Positions 24,789 through 33,268 of a DNA stretch of 64,000 nucleotides are shown here, piece after piece. Positions within the stretch are counted from its first letter, which is position 1, and each line of letters starts with the position of its first letter. The notes beneath the pieces are model-generated. The model had not been told where the DNA came from and ran no database searches. It worked only from the letters and a program-made list of their open reading frames with translations. The position numbers and the translations under genes are program-made. The stretch spans positions 1 through 64,000 of the forward strand of contig NZ_JARRAF010000011.1 of the NCBI RefSeq assembly GCF_030129945.1, written 5' to 3'. The DNA is from Parachitinimonas caeni. GTDB taxonomy: Bacteria > Pseudomonadota > Gammaproteobacteria > Burkholderiales > Chitinimonadaceae.

Positions 24789-26183
24789 ATGTCGCACTTC
24801 CAGCGTCTCGAAAAGGCGCTAAAAAAACTCAACGTTACCGTTAATTTTGAACGCGGTATCTATCGACTGTCCCGTCCGGATAGCGAAGCCACCGTATTAC
24901 TTCCTGAATCCCTGCCGCTCGAAGCCAAGGCGGTCAAACAGCTGCTGGACTTTGCTGCGGTGCGTCAGCCTGGCCACGAAGGCCACGTCTGCAAAGCCTG
25001 TGCGACGCCAGACTTTCATCCTGGCTCAATCGCTCCGGTTGGCTCGGTGGTTGCTACGACGCCAGATTTGGTGATCCCGGCCGCCATTGGTACCGACATC
25101 AACTGCGGCATCCGGCTGATCGCTACAGGCATGGATCAGGCACATCTGGCACCGCATGCGGATGCCTGCATTGCCGCCTTGCGACGATGCCTGCTCGAAA
25201 ATGGCCGCAATGTGCCAGTGCCCTCGAAAGCTTTTCACGCCTTGTTTGAACACGGTCCGGAAGCCTGGCTGGCTGCATTACAACGGGAAGGTGTCTGGGC
25301 CGGGGCGGATTTTGATCGGTTGTATCTGGAAATGGCCGAAGCCATTGGCTTGGACCGCTTTGAATCAGCGGCGCGCCATGCCCCGCCAGCGCTGATGCCA
25401 GAGCGTGAAGTCGTGCGGGACCCCCAGCTTGGCACGGTCGGCTCGGGTAACCACTTTGTCGAGCTGCAGGTAGTCGATGCAGTGCTCGACCGGCATCTGG
25501 CCTATCGCCACGGTTTGCGGGCCGGTATGGTCATGGTGATGATTCACAGCGGTTCACGCGATGTCGGCTTTTATGTTGGCCAGCGCTGGATGGATCGCGC
25601 CCGTGCCGAATGGCCGAAGGCCGTCAGTCACCCGGAATCCGGCCTGTATGGCCTGACAGGGCCGCTAGCCACGGAATATCTGCAAGCGATGGGGGCAGCA
25701 GCCCGTTATGCCTGGGCCAACCGTGTCGTGCTGGCTGAGCTGGTGCGGGAGGCGCTGGCGACCACGGCAGGGTGTGATGGGGGGCGCCTGATCGTCGATG
25801 TGCCACACAACGTCGTGATGCGGGAGCACGGGCTGAACATCCATCGCAAAGGCGCAACCCCGGCCCATGCGGGGGAGCTGGCTCTGATTCCCGGATCGAT
25901 GGGCGATGCATCCTATCTGGTGGAAGGGCTGGGCAATGCCGACTGGCTGTGGTCGTGCAGCCACGGTGCGGGCCGACGCCTGCGGCGGCAGGCCGTGCGC
26001 GCCAGCAAGCTGACCGACGATGCGCCATATCCTTGGCACTGCGTGACATTACGTGAGGAGCGGCGGATCGAAGAAGCGCCGTCCGCGTATAAACCTGTTG
26101 GCCCGGTCATCGAGGCGCAAAGCGAAGCCGGCTTGATTCACCCTGTAGTCCGCCTGCGGCCATGGGTGACATTCAAAGCCTGA
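24789..26183 (+). CDS. RtcB-family RNA ligase
   Basis: This 464-residue RtcB-type protein belongs to a family that joins RNA 2',3'-cyclic phosphate or 3'-phosphate ends to 5'-OH ends using GTP and Mn. Conserved pieces are AIGTDINCGIRLI (metal-binding D and C), GTVGSGNHFVELQ, MIHSGSRDVG, HRKGATPAHAG, LIPGSMGDASYLV and SCSHGAGRRLRRQ, whose histidine is the guanylation site in known members. All expected active-site segments are present. The start at 24789 follows a GGAG. It is slightly longer than typical bacterial RtcB (about 400). No archease or RtcR regulator is adjacent. RNA repair is inferred from the family. Confidence 0.88.
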   Translation: MSHFQRLEKALKKLNVTVNFERGIYRLSRPDSEATVLLPESLPLEAKAVKQLLDFAAVRQPGHEGHVCKACATPDFHPGSIAPVGSVVATTPDLVIPAAIGTDINCGIRLIATGMDQAHLAPHADACIAALRRCLLENGRNVPVPSKAFHALFEHGPEAWLAALQREGVWAGADFDRLYLEMAEAIGLDRFESAARHAPPALMPEREVVRDPQLGTVGSGNHFVELQVVDAVLDRHLAYRHGLRAGMVMVMIHSGSRDVGFYVGQRWMDRARAEWPKAVSHPESGLYGLTGPLATEYLQAMGAAARYAWANRVVLAELVREALATTAGCDGGRLIVDVPHNVVMREHGLNIHRKGATPAHAGELALIPGSMGDASYLVEGLGNADWLWSCSHGAGRRLRRQAVRASKLTDDAPYPWHCVTLREERRIEEAPSAYKPVGPVIEAQSEAGLIHPVVRLRPWVTFKA

Positions 26184-26283
26184 GCCAGAATGCGCTGGCG
26201 TGACGGTCAATCCAGTTTCAATACAGTCCAACCACGCATCCCGATGAAAGCCGGGTGTGTGAGATGCCTGAAGGAAAGACAGC

Positions 26284-26898
26284 ATGAATCCGAATCCCTT
26301 GATCAAGGCGGACATTCTCCAGAACGATCCGCTGATCCTGACCATTGCGGCGGCGTTGTCCGAGCAGGAATGTCAGCAACTGATTGCGCGGAGTGAGCGC
26401 GAAAACGCCTATGACATTGCAACCATTCAGGGGCGTGATGGCGGAGAAACCCGTCTGGACATCCGCCATAACTGGCGCTGGATGGTTGACGACCCGCAAT
26501 TGGCGGGCTGGTTGTTCGAGCGTCTACGACTTGCTTTGCCAGACCAGCTCAATGGCTGGCATCTGCAGGGGCTCAACGAGCGGCTACGCTTCTATCGCTA
26601 CGATCCGGGCCAGACTTTTCGTCCGCATTACGATGGCGGCTTCGAGCGCAATGTCTTTGAAAGCAGCCAACTGACCCTGCTTATCTACCTGAATGAAGCG
26701 GTGCAAGGTGGGGCCACCCGGTTTTATCAGGATGACCCCAGCCTGCACGCCAGCGAAGACACCCTGCAGTACAGCATTGCGCCCAAAACCGGGCGGGTGC
26801 TGGTGTTTGAACACCAGCAACTGCATGAAGGTGCGCCCGTCGAGTCGGGTCGCAAGTATGTGTTACGAACCGATGTGATGTACCGCTGGCGCGGATAG
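26284..26898 (+). CDS. 2OG-Fe(II) oxygenase, prolyl-4-hydroxylase type
   Basis: This 204-residue cytoplasmic protein has the iron ligands visible: the H-x-D motif in FRPHYDGGFE (near 112) and the distal histidine in FEHQQLHEGAPV (near 178). The 2-oxoglutarate-binding basic residue is likely in GRKYVLRTDVMYR. The pattern FYRYDPGQTFRPHYD is typical of prolyl-4-hydroxylase-like enzymes (P4Hc domain), which hydroxylate proteins or small molecules. The substrate is unknown. The last 36 bases overlap the 3' end of the convergent epimerase gene. Confidence 0.87.
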   Translation: MNPNPLIKADILQNDPLILTIAAALSEQECQQLIARSERENAYDIATIQGRDGGETRLDIRHNWRWMVDDPQLAGWLFERLRLALPDQLNGWHLQGLNERLRFYRYDPGQTFRPHYDGGFERNVFESSQLTLLIYLNEAVQGGATRFYQDDPSLHASEDTLQYSIAPKTGRVLVFEHQQLHEGAPVESGRKYVLRTDVMYRWRG

Positions 26899-27894
26899 GT
26901 GGGTAGCGGCGGCAGGCGGTGTCTGTGGGCGCAGGCAGCCGATTCCCAATAAGGTGGTTTCGATCGCTACGTCCAGTGGCGTGTGTGGCTCGAAACCGAG
27001 CGTATCGACCAGCAAGCGGTTGTCCATGCGGACTTCCTGTTGCCAGAGGTAGCGCATTTCCAGCAGCTCGCGGAAGGTGGCAACGAAGGGTGCGGCCAGA
27101 CGCACCAGCCACCAGGGAAAGGCTTGCAAGCGGGGTTCGGCGCCGCCGTGACGTACCACCGCACGCTGAATGGCAAGTCCCAGCTCGCGACCATCCTCAT
27201 CCCAGTAGCCGGCCATCTGGAAGCGTGCAAACGCTGGCAGGGTCTGGCGCCGCTGCAGGAGTTCGACCATGCAGCGGGCAACGTCGGGCAGGTAGGCAAA
27301 CTGGTGGCCAACCCCCTTCCTGCCCGGTAAATAGACGGTGCTTACGGGGCGGCCCGGTTTAAGCATGCCCTGTGTCAGCCAGTTGTTGCCGCTTTGTGGG
27401 CCGAAGAAGTCACCCGCCCGCACGATGATGGCCCGGATGTCACCCTCTGCGGCGGCCAGAGCGAGGCGATGTTCCAGCTCCACGCGAATGGCGCCTTTGC
27501 GGGTCACCGGTCGTTGTGCCGAGGCTTCGGTGATCAGTGGAAATGCGTCGGGACCATAGTTGTAGACCGTGCCGGGTAATACCACAGTAGCCTTGTGGGC
27601 TTTGGCTGCGGCGATGGTGTTGTCGATCATCGGTAACACCAGCTCTGCCCAGCGCCGGTAGCCGGGCGGATTGACCGCATGGACGATGACCGAGCAGCCT
27701 TGCGCCGCCGCGAGCACGTCGCCGGGGTTCATGGCGTCACCGGTAACGCGCTCGATACCATCATGATGGTCTGAGTTGTGGCTACTGCGGACCATCGCCC
27801 GAACCTGCCAGCCCGCATTTTGCAATTGCCGCGCCACTTCGCCGCCAATCCCGCCGGTAACCCCCAGCACCAATACTTTTTGTTCGCTTCGCAT
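26863..27894 (-). CDS. NAD(P)-dependent epimerase/dehydratase-like protein
   Basis: This 343-residue extended SDR has the N-terminal cofactor loop VLVLGVTGGIGGEVARQL (G-x-T-G-x-I-G), VTGDAMNPGDVLAAAQG and the atypical active site around VYNYGPDAFP, where the tyrosine is followed by no clear Y-x-x-x-K. Such atypical members often act as NAD(P)H-binding reductases rather than sugar epimerases. It is divergent from a LysR gene, which probably regulates it. The 3' end overlaps the oxygenase gene by 36 bases on the other strand. Confidence 0.82.
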   Translation of the reverse strand: MRSEQKVLVLGVTGGIGGEVARQLQNAGWQVRAMVRSSHNSDHHDGIERVTGDAMNPGDVLAAAQGCSVIVHAVNPPGYRRWAELVLPMIDNTIAAAKAHKATVVLPGTVYNYGPDAFPLITEASAQRPVTRKGAIRVELEHRLALAAAEGDIRAIIVRAGDFFGPQSGNNWLTQGMLKPGRPVSTVYLPGRKGVGHQFAYLPDVARCMVELLQRRQTLPAFARFQMAGYWDEDGRELGLAIQRAVVRHGGAEPRLQAFPWWLVRLAAPFVATFRELLEMRYLWQQEVRMDNRLLVDTLGFEPHTPLDVAIETTLLGIGCLRPQTPPAAATHLSAPAVHHIGS

Positions 27895-27978
27895 GTCGCT
27901 ACCCCTGTTGTGTTGTGGATGGGTGGATTATCAAGCGAGACCTTTCAATAGAAAATTGCCGAAATTTTGATAGCTGTT

Positions 27979-27992
27979 ATACATTTTTGTAT
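27979..27992. promoter_or_regulatory. Possible LysR-type binding site
   Basis: ATACATTTTTGTAT (ATACA/TGTAT) is an A/T-rich inverted repeat between the divergent epimerase and LysR genes, overlapping the LysR start codon. It matches the general T-N11-A type dyad loosely; placement on the regulator's own start suggests autoregulation. Confidence 0.35.
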
Positions 27993-28893
27993 GGATAAAA
28001 ATATTGGATGGGAACTTTACCGGTCTTTTCTGGCGGTACTGCTGGAAGGCTCGTTGTCTGCGGCGGCACGACGACTGGCGCTGACCCAGCCGACGCTGGG
28101 CCGGCACATCGCCTTGCTGGAGCAACAGTTGGGCCTGACGCTGTTTACCCGCTCACAGAATGGGTTGATGGCCACCGAAGCCGCGCTGGCCTTGCGTGAG
28201 AGTGCGCAAGCGATGTGTGCAGCAGCCGCCTCGCTGGAGCGGGTGGCGCGTGGTCTGGGCGAGGCAGTGCAGGGCGAAGTGCGCATAGCCGCCAGCGAGG
28301 TGATCGGCGTCGAGGTACTGCCGCCTATCCTTGTGGCCTTGCAGCAGCGCTACCCGAAATTGAAGGTCGAGCTGGTATTGAGCAATCGGCTGCAGGATCT
28401 GGTACACCGCGAGGCCGACATAGCGGTAAGGATGGCCCCCCCGCAGCAGGAGGTACTACTGGCGACCCGGGTTGGCGACGTTGTGCTGGGCCTGCATGCG
28501 CATCGTCGCTATCTGGCGCAACAGGGCACGCCCACTGGCATTGCTGATCTGGTTGATCACACCTTGATCGGATTTGATCAGGAAACGCCGTTTCTGCGTG
28601 CGGCCCGTGCCAGTCTGGACCTGCCTTTGTGGGTCCGAGACAACTTTGCCCTGCGCTGCGATAGCGACCTCGGTCAGCTGGCCATGCTACGGGCAGGGGC
28701 GGGCATCGGCATCTGCCAGATAGCGCTGGCACAGCGGGATGTCGATCTGGTGCACCTGCTGCCCGAGCAGTTGTCGCTGAGCCTGACAACCTGGGTTGCC
28801 ATGCACGAAGGGCTGCGTACCAGCCCGCGTTGCCGCGTGACGTTTGATGCGTTGGTCAGCGGGCTGCGCGCCTATCTTGGGCAGCGTCATTAA
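27991..28893 (+). CDS. LysR-family transcriptional regulator
   Basis: This 300-residue regulator has an N-terminal winged helix-turn-helix (WELYRSFLAVLLEGSLSAAA, LTQPTLGRHIALLEQQLG, LFTRSQNGLMATEAA) and a C-terminal periplasmic-binding-like effector domain (VRIAASEVIGVEVLPPILVA). The start at 27991 gives the usual family length. It is divergent from the epimerase-like gene with a 96-base spacer, the standard arrangement for a LysR regulator and its target. The effector is unknown. Confidence 0.9.
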   Translation: MDKNIGWELYRSFLAVLLEGSLSAAARRLALTQPTLGRHIALLEQQLGLTLFTRSQNGLMATEAALALRESAQAMCAAAASLERVARGLGEAVQGEVRIAASEVIGVEVLPPILVALQQRYPKLKVELVLSNRLQDLVHREADIAVRMAPPQQEVLLATRVGDVVLGLHAHRRYLAQQGTPTGIADLVDHTLIGFDQETPFLRAARASLDLPLWVRDNFALRCDSDLGQLAMLRAGAGIGICQIALAQRDVDLVHLLPEQLSLSLTTWVAMHEGLRTSPRCRVTFDALVSGLRAYLGQRH

Positions 28894-29066
28894 CCTGCCT
28901 GGGCTGATTGCGCAGACGAAACGCCGCGTTTCGAGAAGCCTGTTTACGGCGGCAGGCTGTCTGTTTGTTTTCTACCCTTTCAATAGACGCTGTATACGCC
29001 CGGGGGCGCTTGGGAGCATGGCATTGGCGTTCCCTTGTTCTGGATGAGGCGGAGAAGGAGAGATTG

Positions 29067-29828
29067 GTGAATCGGGCGGGCGGTTGGCTGGCACTGGTGG
29101 CCTTGTGTACCTGCTGTAGCGGGCTGGTATCGGCACGGGAAATCCGGCTGGCCAGCGGCGAATGGGCGCCTTATCTATCAGAGAAATCCCGCCATTTCGG
29201 TTTTGCCTCACATATCGTCACCGAGGCATTCAAACAGGCAGGGGTTCAGGTGCGCTACGAGTTCTATCCCTGGGCGCGCTCTGAAGCCCTGGTCAAGGTT
29301 GGGGCGGTGGACGGATCGCTGGTCTGGTCGCAGACATCGCAGCGTCAGACATTTGCCTGGTTCAGCGATACGGTCATGACTGAAGAAGAAGTGGTGTTTC
29401 ATTTGAAATCGACGCCGCTGGTCTGGGAGCACATCAGCGATCTGCACGGCCGGAAGATGGGGATTCCATTGGGCTCCAAACCGGGACGTTGGGAAGAAGC
29501 GATACAGTCGGGCAAGCTGGTCAGTTATCCGGTTCAGGACATCGAGACTGGCATGAAAATGCTGCTAGCTGGCCGGATTGATATCTTCCCCTTGGTCAAG
29601 ACGGTCGGTTACGACACCTTGCGCAAGAAATTCAGTGCCGAAGAGGCCGGCAAAATCGGATATTCCCAGCGCATTGTGGAGCGTATCGAGTATCGCCTGA
29701 TGCTGTCGAAGAAGCAGGACCCGAATCGGGTGCTGCTGGAAAAATTCAACGAAGGGCTGAAAAAGCTCAAGAAGAGCGAGGTCTATCAGGAAATGCTACG
29801 AGGGCTGGAACGTGGCGACTATGAATGA
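29067..29828 (+). CDS. Periplasmic solute-binding protein (SBP_bac_3 type)
   Basis: This 253-residue exported protein has a signal sequence (GGWLALVALCTCCSGLVSA). The mature start REIRLASGEWAPYLSEKS is typical of family-3 solute-binding proteins for amino acids and small anions; SHIVTEAFKQAGVQVRYEFYPWARSEA and GRIDIFPLVKTVGY are further landmarks. The GTG start at 29067 follows AAGGAG. There are no ABC permease or ATPase genes beside it, and orphan proteins of this type are common in Neisseriales and Pseudomonads, some with sensory rather than transport roles. The ligand is unknown. Confidence 0.86.
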   Translation: MNRAGGWLALVALCTCCSGLVSAREIRLASGEWAPYLSEKSRHFGFASHIVTEAFKQAGVQVRYEFYPWARSEALVKVGAVDGSLVWSQTSQRQTFAWFSDTVMTEEEVVFHLKSTPLVWEHISDLHGRKMGIPLGSKPGRWEEAIQSGKLVSYPVQDIETGMKMLLAGRIDIFPLVKTVGYDTLRKKFSAEEAGKIGYSQRIVERIEYRLMLSKKQDPNRVLLEKFNEGLKKLKKSEVYQEMLRGLERGDYE

Positions 29829-29885
29829 GTCTTGGTGCTGTGGTTCCGGGCAACCGAGTATTGGGCGGGAAAGACAGTTGGAGGG

Positions 29886-29916
29886 GGCTGGCCTGCCAGG
29901 GAGCGACAGGCCAGCC
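29886..29916. terminator. Hairpin between convergent genes
   Basis: GGCTGGCCTG pairs exactly with CAGGCCAGCC over an 11-base loop, between the ends of the solute-binding protein gene and the leftward ArnD-like gene. There are no strong T-runs; it is likely shared by both directions. Confidence 0.6.
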
Positions 29917-29922
29917 AGGGTT

Positions 29923-30771
29923 TCAGGCGGGAAAGCGACGTCCTTGCCGGGCGGGTGCCGAGGGTTGGACCGGACCTAGTTCTACTTCGTGATAGGGCAG
30001 GCTGGTCAGGTCGAGGGCATCGACATACTCGACCAGGCTGGCAATACGGTGCCCCTGTTCTTTCCATCCTGCCAGTAACCGCTCGAAATCGGCGGACAGC
30101 GCCATGCCCTCCAGCTCGGCTTCGCCGGCATAGACATGCAGGGTCTGGCTTTGGCTGTCATGCAGGATGTCTGCGACCGCATCCCGCCCTGGCAGGTGCA
30201 GCTGATCAAAATTAGGCAAAGTGATGGGAATCTGCGGGCAACGTACCGGTTCGCCATCAATCACCGGCCAGTAAGGCGCCAGCCCCAGCGTGTCGCTGCT
30301 GTAGCTGAAATGGTGGCGCTGGGCGAGCCGCACGGCCGTGCGGTTGAGCCGCTGCAAGGGCAGGGCACGGCCGCGAGGGACTTCGCCCATCAGGGTTTCG
30401 AAGGCCCCCGTGCTTTCACACAACAAGGATTCGGTCCAGCTCATGTTTTGCTGCCTTGCCTGGTACAGCCAGCGCGGGGCATCCACGCCCCCCACCGCGA
30501 CTTCACAGCCTGCAGCCTTTGCCGCCTGCATGGCCTGTCGCATACCGCTATCGAGCGAGCGGGCGGGTACCAGGCGGCTTTTCAGCCAGCTCCCCACGCC
30601 CAGACCCCGACGCCGCAACCAGCGCCAGGGCATGTGGCCCACGCGATCCGGACCCAGATTAAAGAAGAAAGTGGCGCCAACCTGATGGCGGGCCAGCATA
30701 TCCAGTAGTCGCGGCACGCCTTGCTCGGCGCCGCGCAGGGTCGCAACGTCTATCCTCAGGGCAATCGACAT
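29923..30771 (-). CDS. ArnD-like polysaccharide deacetylase-fold protein lacking metal ligands
   Basis: This 282-residue protein is clearly related to ArnD, the deformylase of the aminoarabinose lipid A pathway: ALRIDVATLRGAEQGVPRLL, GATFFFNLGPDRVGHMPWRW, PQIPITLPNFDQL and a C-terminal TLHVYAGEAELEG. In true ArnD the first motif is R-I-D-V-D-T; here the second aspartate is alanine. The metal-binding segment that in ArnD is rich in histidine (H-A-W-D-H-H) reads GGVDAPRW, with no histidine. Both metal-binding motifs are therefore gone, so hydrolase activity is doubtful. No other arn genes are adjacent. It could be a divergent enzyme with other ligands, a binding protein, or a decaying gene, although the frame is intact. 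Confidence 0.75.
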   Translation of the reverse strand: MSIALRIDVATLRGAEQGVPRLLDMLARHQVGATFFFNLGPDRVGHMPWRWLRRRGLGVGSWLKSRLVPARSLDSGMRQAMQAAKAAGCEVAVGGVDAPRWLYQARQQNMSWTESLLCESTGAFETLMGEVPRGRALPLQRLNRTAVRLAQRHHFSYSSDTLGLAPYWPVIDGEPVRCPQIPITLPNFDQLHLPGRDAVADILHDSQSQTLHVYAGEAELEGMALSADFERLLAGWKEQGHRIASLVEYVDALDLTSLPYHEVELGPVQPSAPARQGRRFPA

Positions 30772-30862
30772 CTACCGCGCTCCAAAAAAATGAGGCCGGA
30801 TGATAGCTGACTGGCCGCCACTATGGCGCGCCCGCATCAGCAAAATCCCCGGCAGAGGCTAT

Positions 30863-31687
30863 TTATTGTCTGGCCTGCCGCACATTGGCAGGCATGGGCT
30901 GGCTGAAGTTGGTGCGGAACGGGTTGATATCCAACCCGCCGCGCCGGGTGTAGCGGGCGTAGACGCTGAGCCGTGTTGGCCGGCACTGACGCATGATGTC
31001 GGTGAAAATCCGCTCGACACACTGCTCATGAAACTCATTGTGCTGGCGAAAGGAAATCAGGTAGCGCAACAGTGCCTCCTGATTGATAGGAGCGCCGATG
31101 TAGTGGATCTGCACGCTTCCCCAGTCAGGCTGGCCGGTCACCAGACAGTTGGATTTGAGCAGGTGTGAAACCAGCGTCTCTTCGACTTCGGCTTCGGCCG
31201 GGTCGGTGTGCAGCAGCTGCGGTGCCGGCTGGTATTGGGCCACATCAATGTCCAGCCGATCGAGCAGCTCACCCTCCAGCCCGCCGATCTTTTCGGTGCC
31301 CCAGTCGGCGGGTTCCAGCAACTTTACGCTGACGCTGGCGCCGCAGGCGGCAGACAGATCGGCAATCAGTTTCTGCTTGAGTTCATCGACACTGGCAAGG
31401 CGAGTCTGGTTGAAGGAGTTGAGGTAGAGCTTGAATGACTTCGATTCGATCAGATTCGGAGACTCGGCCGGGATACTGAAGCGTGCAATGGCCACCTGTG
31501 GCTTGCCGCGCGCATTGAGCCACGACAGCTCATAGCCATTCCAGATATCGACGCCGCCGAAAGGCAGGCTGCCGTCAATGCCGATTTCCTGACGTTTGGT
31601 CAGGCGCGGAATGGGGAAGAGCAACTCTGGCGCATAGTGCTCGATGTAAGCAGTGCTCTTGCCCAAGGGGGAGTGTTGTTCATGCAT
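30863..31687 (-). CDS. queF: NADPH-dependent 7-cyano-7-deazaguanine reductase (QueF, long type)
   Basis: This protein of about 274 residues reduces preQ0 to preQ1 in queuosine synthesis. Landmarks are [11 protein letters not shown] near the start, [16 protein letters not shown] (the QueF NADPH-binding motif), [11 protein letters not shown] with the catalytic cysteine (near 181), and [15 protein letters not shown] with the substrate-binding glutamate and histidine. The two-domain, roughly 280-residue form is the proteobacterial type. An in-frame ATG at 31744, four bases after the methyltransferase stop, would add 19 residues rich in S-K pairs from a hexanucleotide repeat; the shorter start fits the family better. 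It is co-directional with the methyltransferase gene. Confidence 0.92.
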   Translation of the reverse strand: MHEQHSPLGKSTAYIEHYAPELLFPIPRLTKRQEIGIDGSLPFGGVDIWNGYELSWLNARGKPQVAIARFSIPAESPNLIESKSFKLYLNSFNQTRLASVDELKQKLIADLSAACGASVSVKLLEPADWGTEKIGGLEGELLDRLDIDVAQYQPAPQLLHTDPAEAEVEETLVSHLLKSNCLVTGQPDWGSVQIHYIGAPINQEALLRYLISFRQHNEFHEQCVERIFTDIMRQCRPTRLSVYARYTRRGGLDINPFRTNFSQPMPANVRQARQ

Positions 31688-31750
31688 GGGTTCGGTCCCG
31701 ATTGGCGTTTTGGATTTGGATTTGGATCTGGATATGGGTGGCATTATCGC

Positions 31751-32947
31751 CTAAGGGCGCCTGGCGGTGATCAGCAGATTGCGGGGCGTGAGGCTGGTGG
31801 GGCAGAAAGTGCCGACTGCAACCTGATAACCCGCCTCCTGCAAGGCGAGGGCCAGATCGAGTACCAGCCAGGTTTCGATGGCGCGGCGGAAAGCAAAGCG
31901 CGGGAGCGAACGCTGGCTGAAGCGTAAGAACGCCACATTGGCCTCGTGTTCCCAGTATGGCCAGTCGAGATCGGCCGGCAAGGCGAATGCCCGCCGTTGC
32001 GCCATGTGCTGGCAGAAATCGGCAAAGCTGCCACTCAGCCATGCGGTGGGGATAGGGGCCTGCGGCTGATACGCTGCGTCACCAGTGAGCTGTCGGCGCA
32101 AGGCATCGAAACCAAGGCGCCAGGCATGGCCCCGCTGCCGCAGTCGGTTCTCGCGACCATCGGCCGTCACGGTTTCGGTGACGGCGAGGCGCAGATCATC
32201 GCGACTCAGTCGCAAGCCAGACCGGCGTCCGGCTGTGGAGCGTGCTGTGTAGTATTCGTCGGCCCAGCGGTAGTAACAGCAAGGCGCCAGCTGCAGCGAA
32301 GGCAAAGACGTGTTGCAGGCGAGATTGACCAGATGCCGGTGCAGCGCGCCGCAGGCGTGCAAGGCATGGCAATGACGGCCGGCTATCAAGGTTGCGGCGG
32401 CGGGGCTTAGCACATCAATTGCCGTAAAGCGCTGGGTTTGCCGGGTGCGTCGGGTCAGCGCTTCACCAGCCGCACACAGCACCGGGTCCAGTTCCAGACT
32501 CAGTACATCCGCGACACCGCCAAACGCCAGCAAGCGGCCAAGATGTCCCTTGCCGGCACACCACTCCAGCGCAGGACTGGCCTGGGAGCTGACGGCGACG
32601 AAGGCTTCGATCTGGGCCTGCTTGCGGCCGGGGATATCCCGCCAGAAGTGGGCATCGGGCGTCGCGGTGGGGTGGGTTGGCAGGGCGGGCAGGTCGATCA
32701 GGCCGGCCAGTTCGGCCAGCACCGGCAAAACCGGGCTGAGCCAGGCCAGTAATGCCGGGTTGTTGCTGGCCAATTGCTCGGTGGTCGCCAGTTCCAGCGA
32801 TTGCAGACGCTGATCTAGCTGCGGCAACTGTTGGCACCAGTCCGGCTGGGGCTGTTTGAATGGTTGCGGTTGCCAGATGGCCTGATGGACTTGCAGCAAC
32901 TCGCCGATGCGGTTGAAACGTTCTGACAGCGACAGGGTGGAATTCAT
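31751..32947 (-). CDS. SAM-dependent methyltransferase (Methyltransf_32 type)
   Basis: This protein of about 398 residues has a class I methyltransferase core. The SAM-binding loop is EWCAGKGHLGRLLA (near 150), followed by VLSLELDPVLC (acidic loop), ALHACGALHRHLV and the PCCYYRW motif. The C-x-G-K-G-x-L-G and P-C-C-Y combination is that of the Methyltransf_32 group, which includes RNA and small-molecule methyltransferases of unclear substrate. The N-terminal 110 residues are helical and unassigned. The start at 32947 (MNSTLSLSERF) is favoured by content but lacks a clear ribosome-binding site; starts at 32965 or 32992 are possible. It is likely in one operon with queF. Confidence 0.8.
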   Translation of the reverse strand: MNSTLSLSERFNRIGELLQVHQAIWQPQPFKQPQPDWCQQLPQLDQRLQSLELATTEQLASNNPALLAWLSPVLPVLAELAGLIDLPALPTHPTATPDAHFWRDIPGRKQAQIEAFVAVSSQASPALEWCAGKGHLGRLLAFGGVADVLSLELDPVLCAAGEALTRRTRQTQRFTAIDVLSPAAATLIAGRHCHALHACGALHRHLVNLACNTSLPSLQLAPCCYYRWADEYYTARSTAGRRSGLRLSRDDLRLAVTETVTADGRENRLRQRGHAWRLGFDALRRQLTGDAAYQPQAPIPTAWLSGSFADFCQHMAQRRAFALPADLDWPYWEHEANVAFLRFSQRSLPRFAFRRAIETWLVLDLALALQEAGYQVAVGTFCPTSLTPRNLLITARRP

Positions 32948-33121
32948 AAAAGGGCGAAACACCATCTGGAAATGACACTTCAACAGGAGCAAACGGGAAA
33001 GGGTTTTTAGAGGGTGGCCGCCAGACCCGCCTGAAGCCGCCGCAAATCGTGTTATCGCGCGGGGCGAATTGACAGTACCGCCAGCAGTTGCTGCGCCAGC
33101 GCCTACACTGAATGGAGAGTT

Positions 33122-33210
33122 CGGGTTCTGTTGTCATTCGCGTTGCTGACGTTTTATTTCTGGTCGCGCCGGGTTGGTGCGATGGTCAGCCTGACGCCAA
33201 CAGAGCCTCA
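33122..33210 (+). repeat. Family A MITE-like repeat, copy 4 (short)
   Basis: The left end GGGTTCTGTTGTC and right end GACGCCAACAGAGCCTCA are diverged family A termini; the interior TGGTCGCGCCGGGTTGG matches the subterminal part of copy 3. It is about 89 bp long. It lies 60-150 bases upstream of the FIST gene, in its promoter or leader region. Confidence 0.65.
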
Positions 33211-33268
33211 CTATCCATTGATCGCTGCGCCCGCGCTCTGCGGCCAGCATCCCGTCGGGAGGAGCGCC

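Noticed and set aside
33131-33268. N-terminal extension of the FIST protein from 33131
   Set aside because: It would translate a family A repeat; the ATG at 33269 has a strong GGGAGGAG site and begins at the domain.
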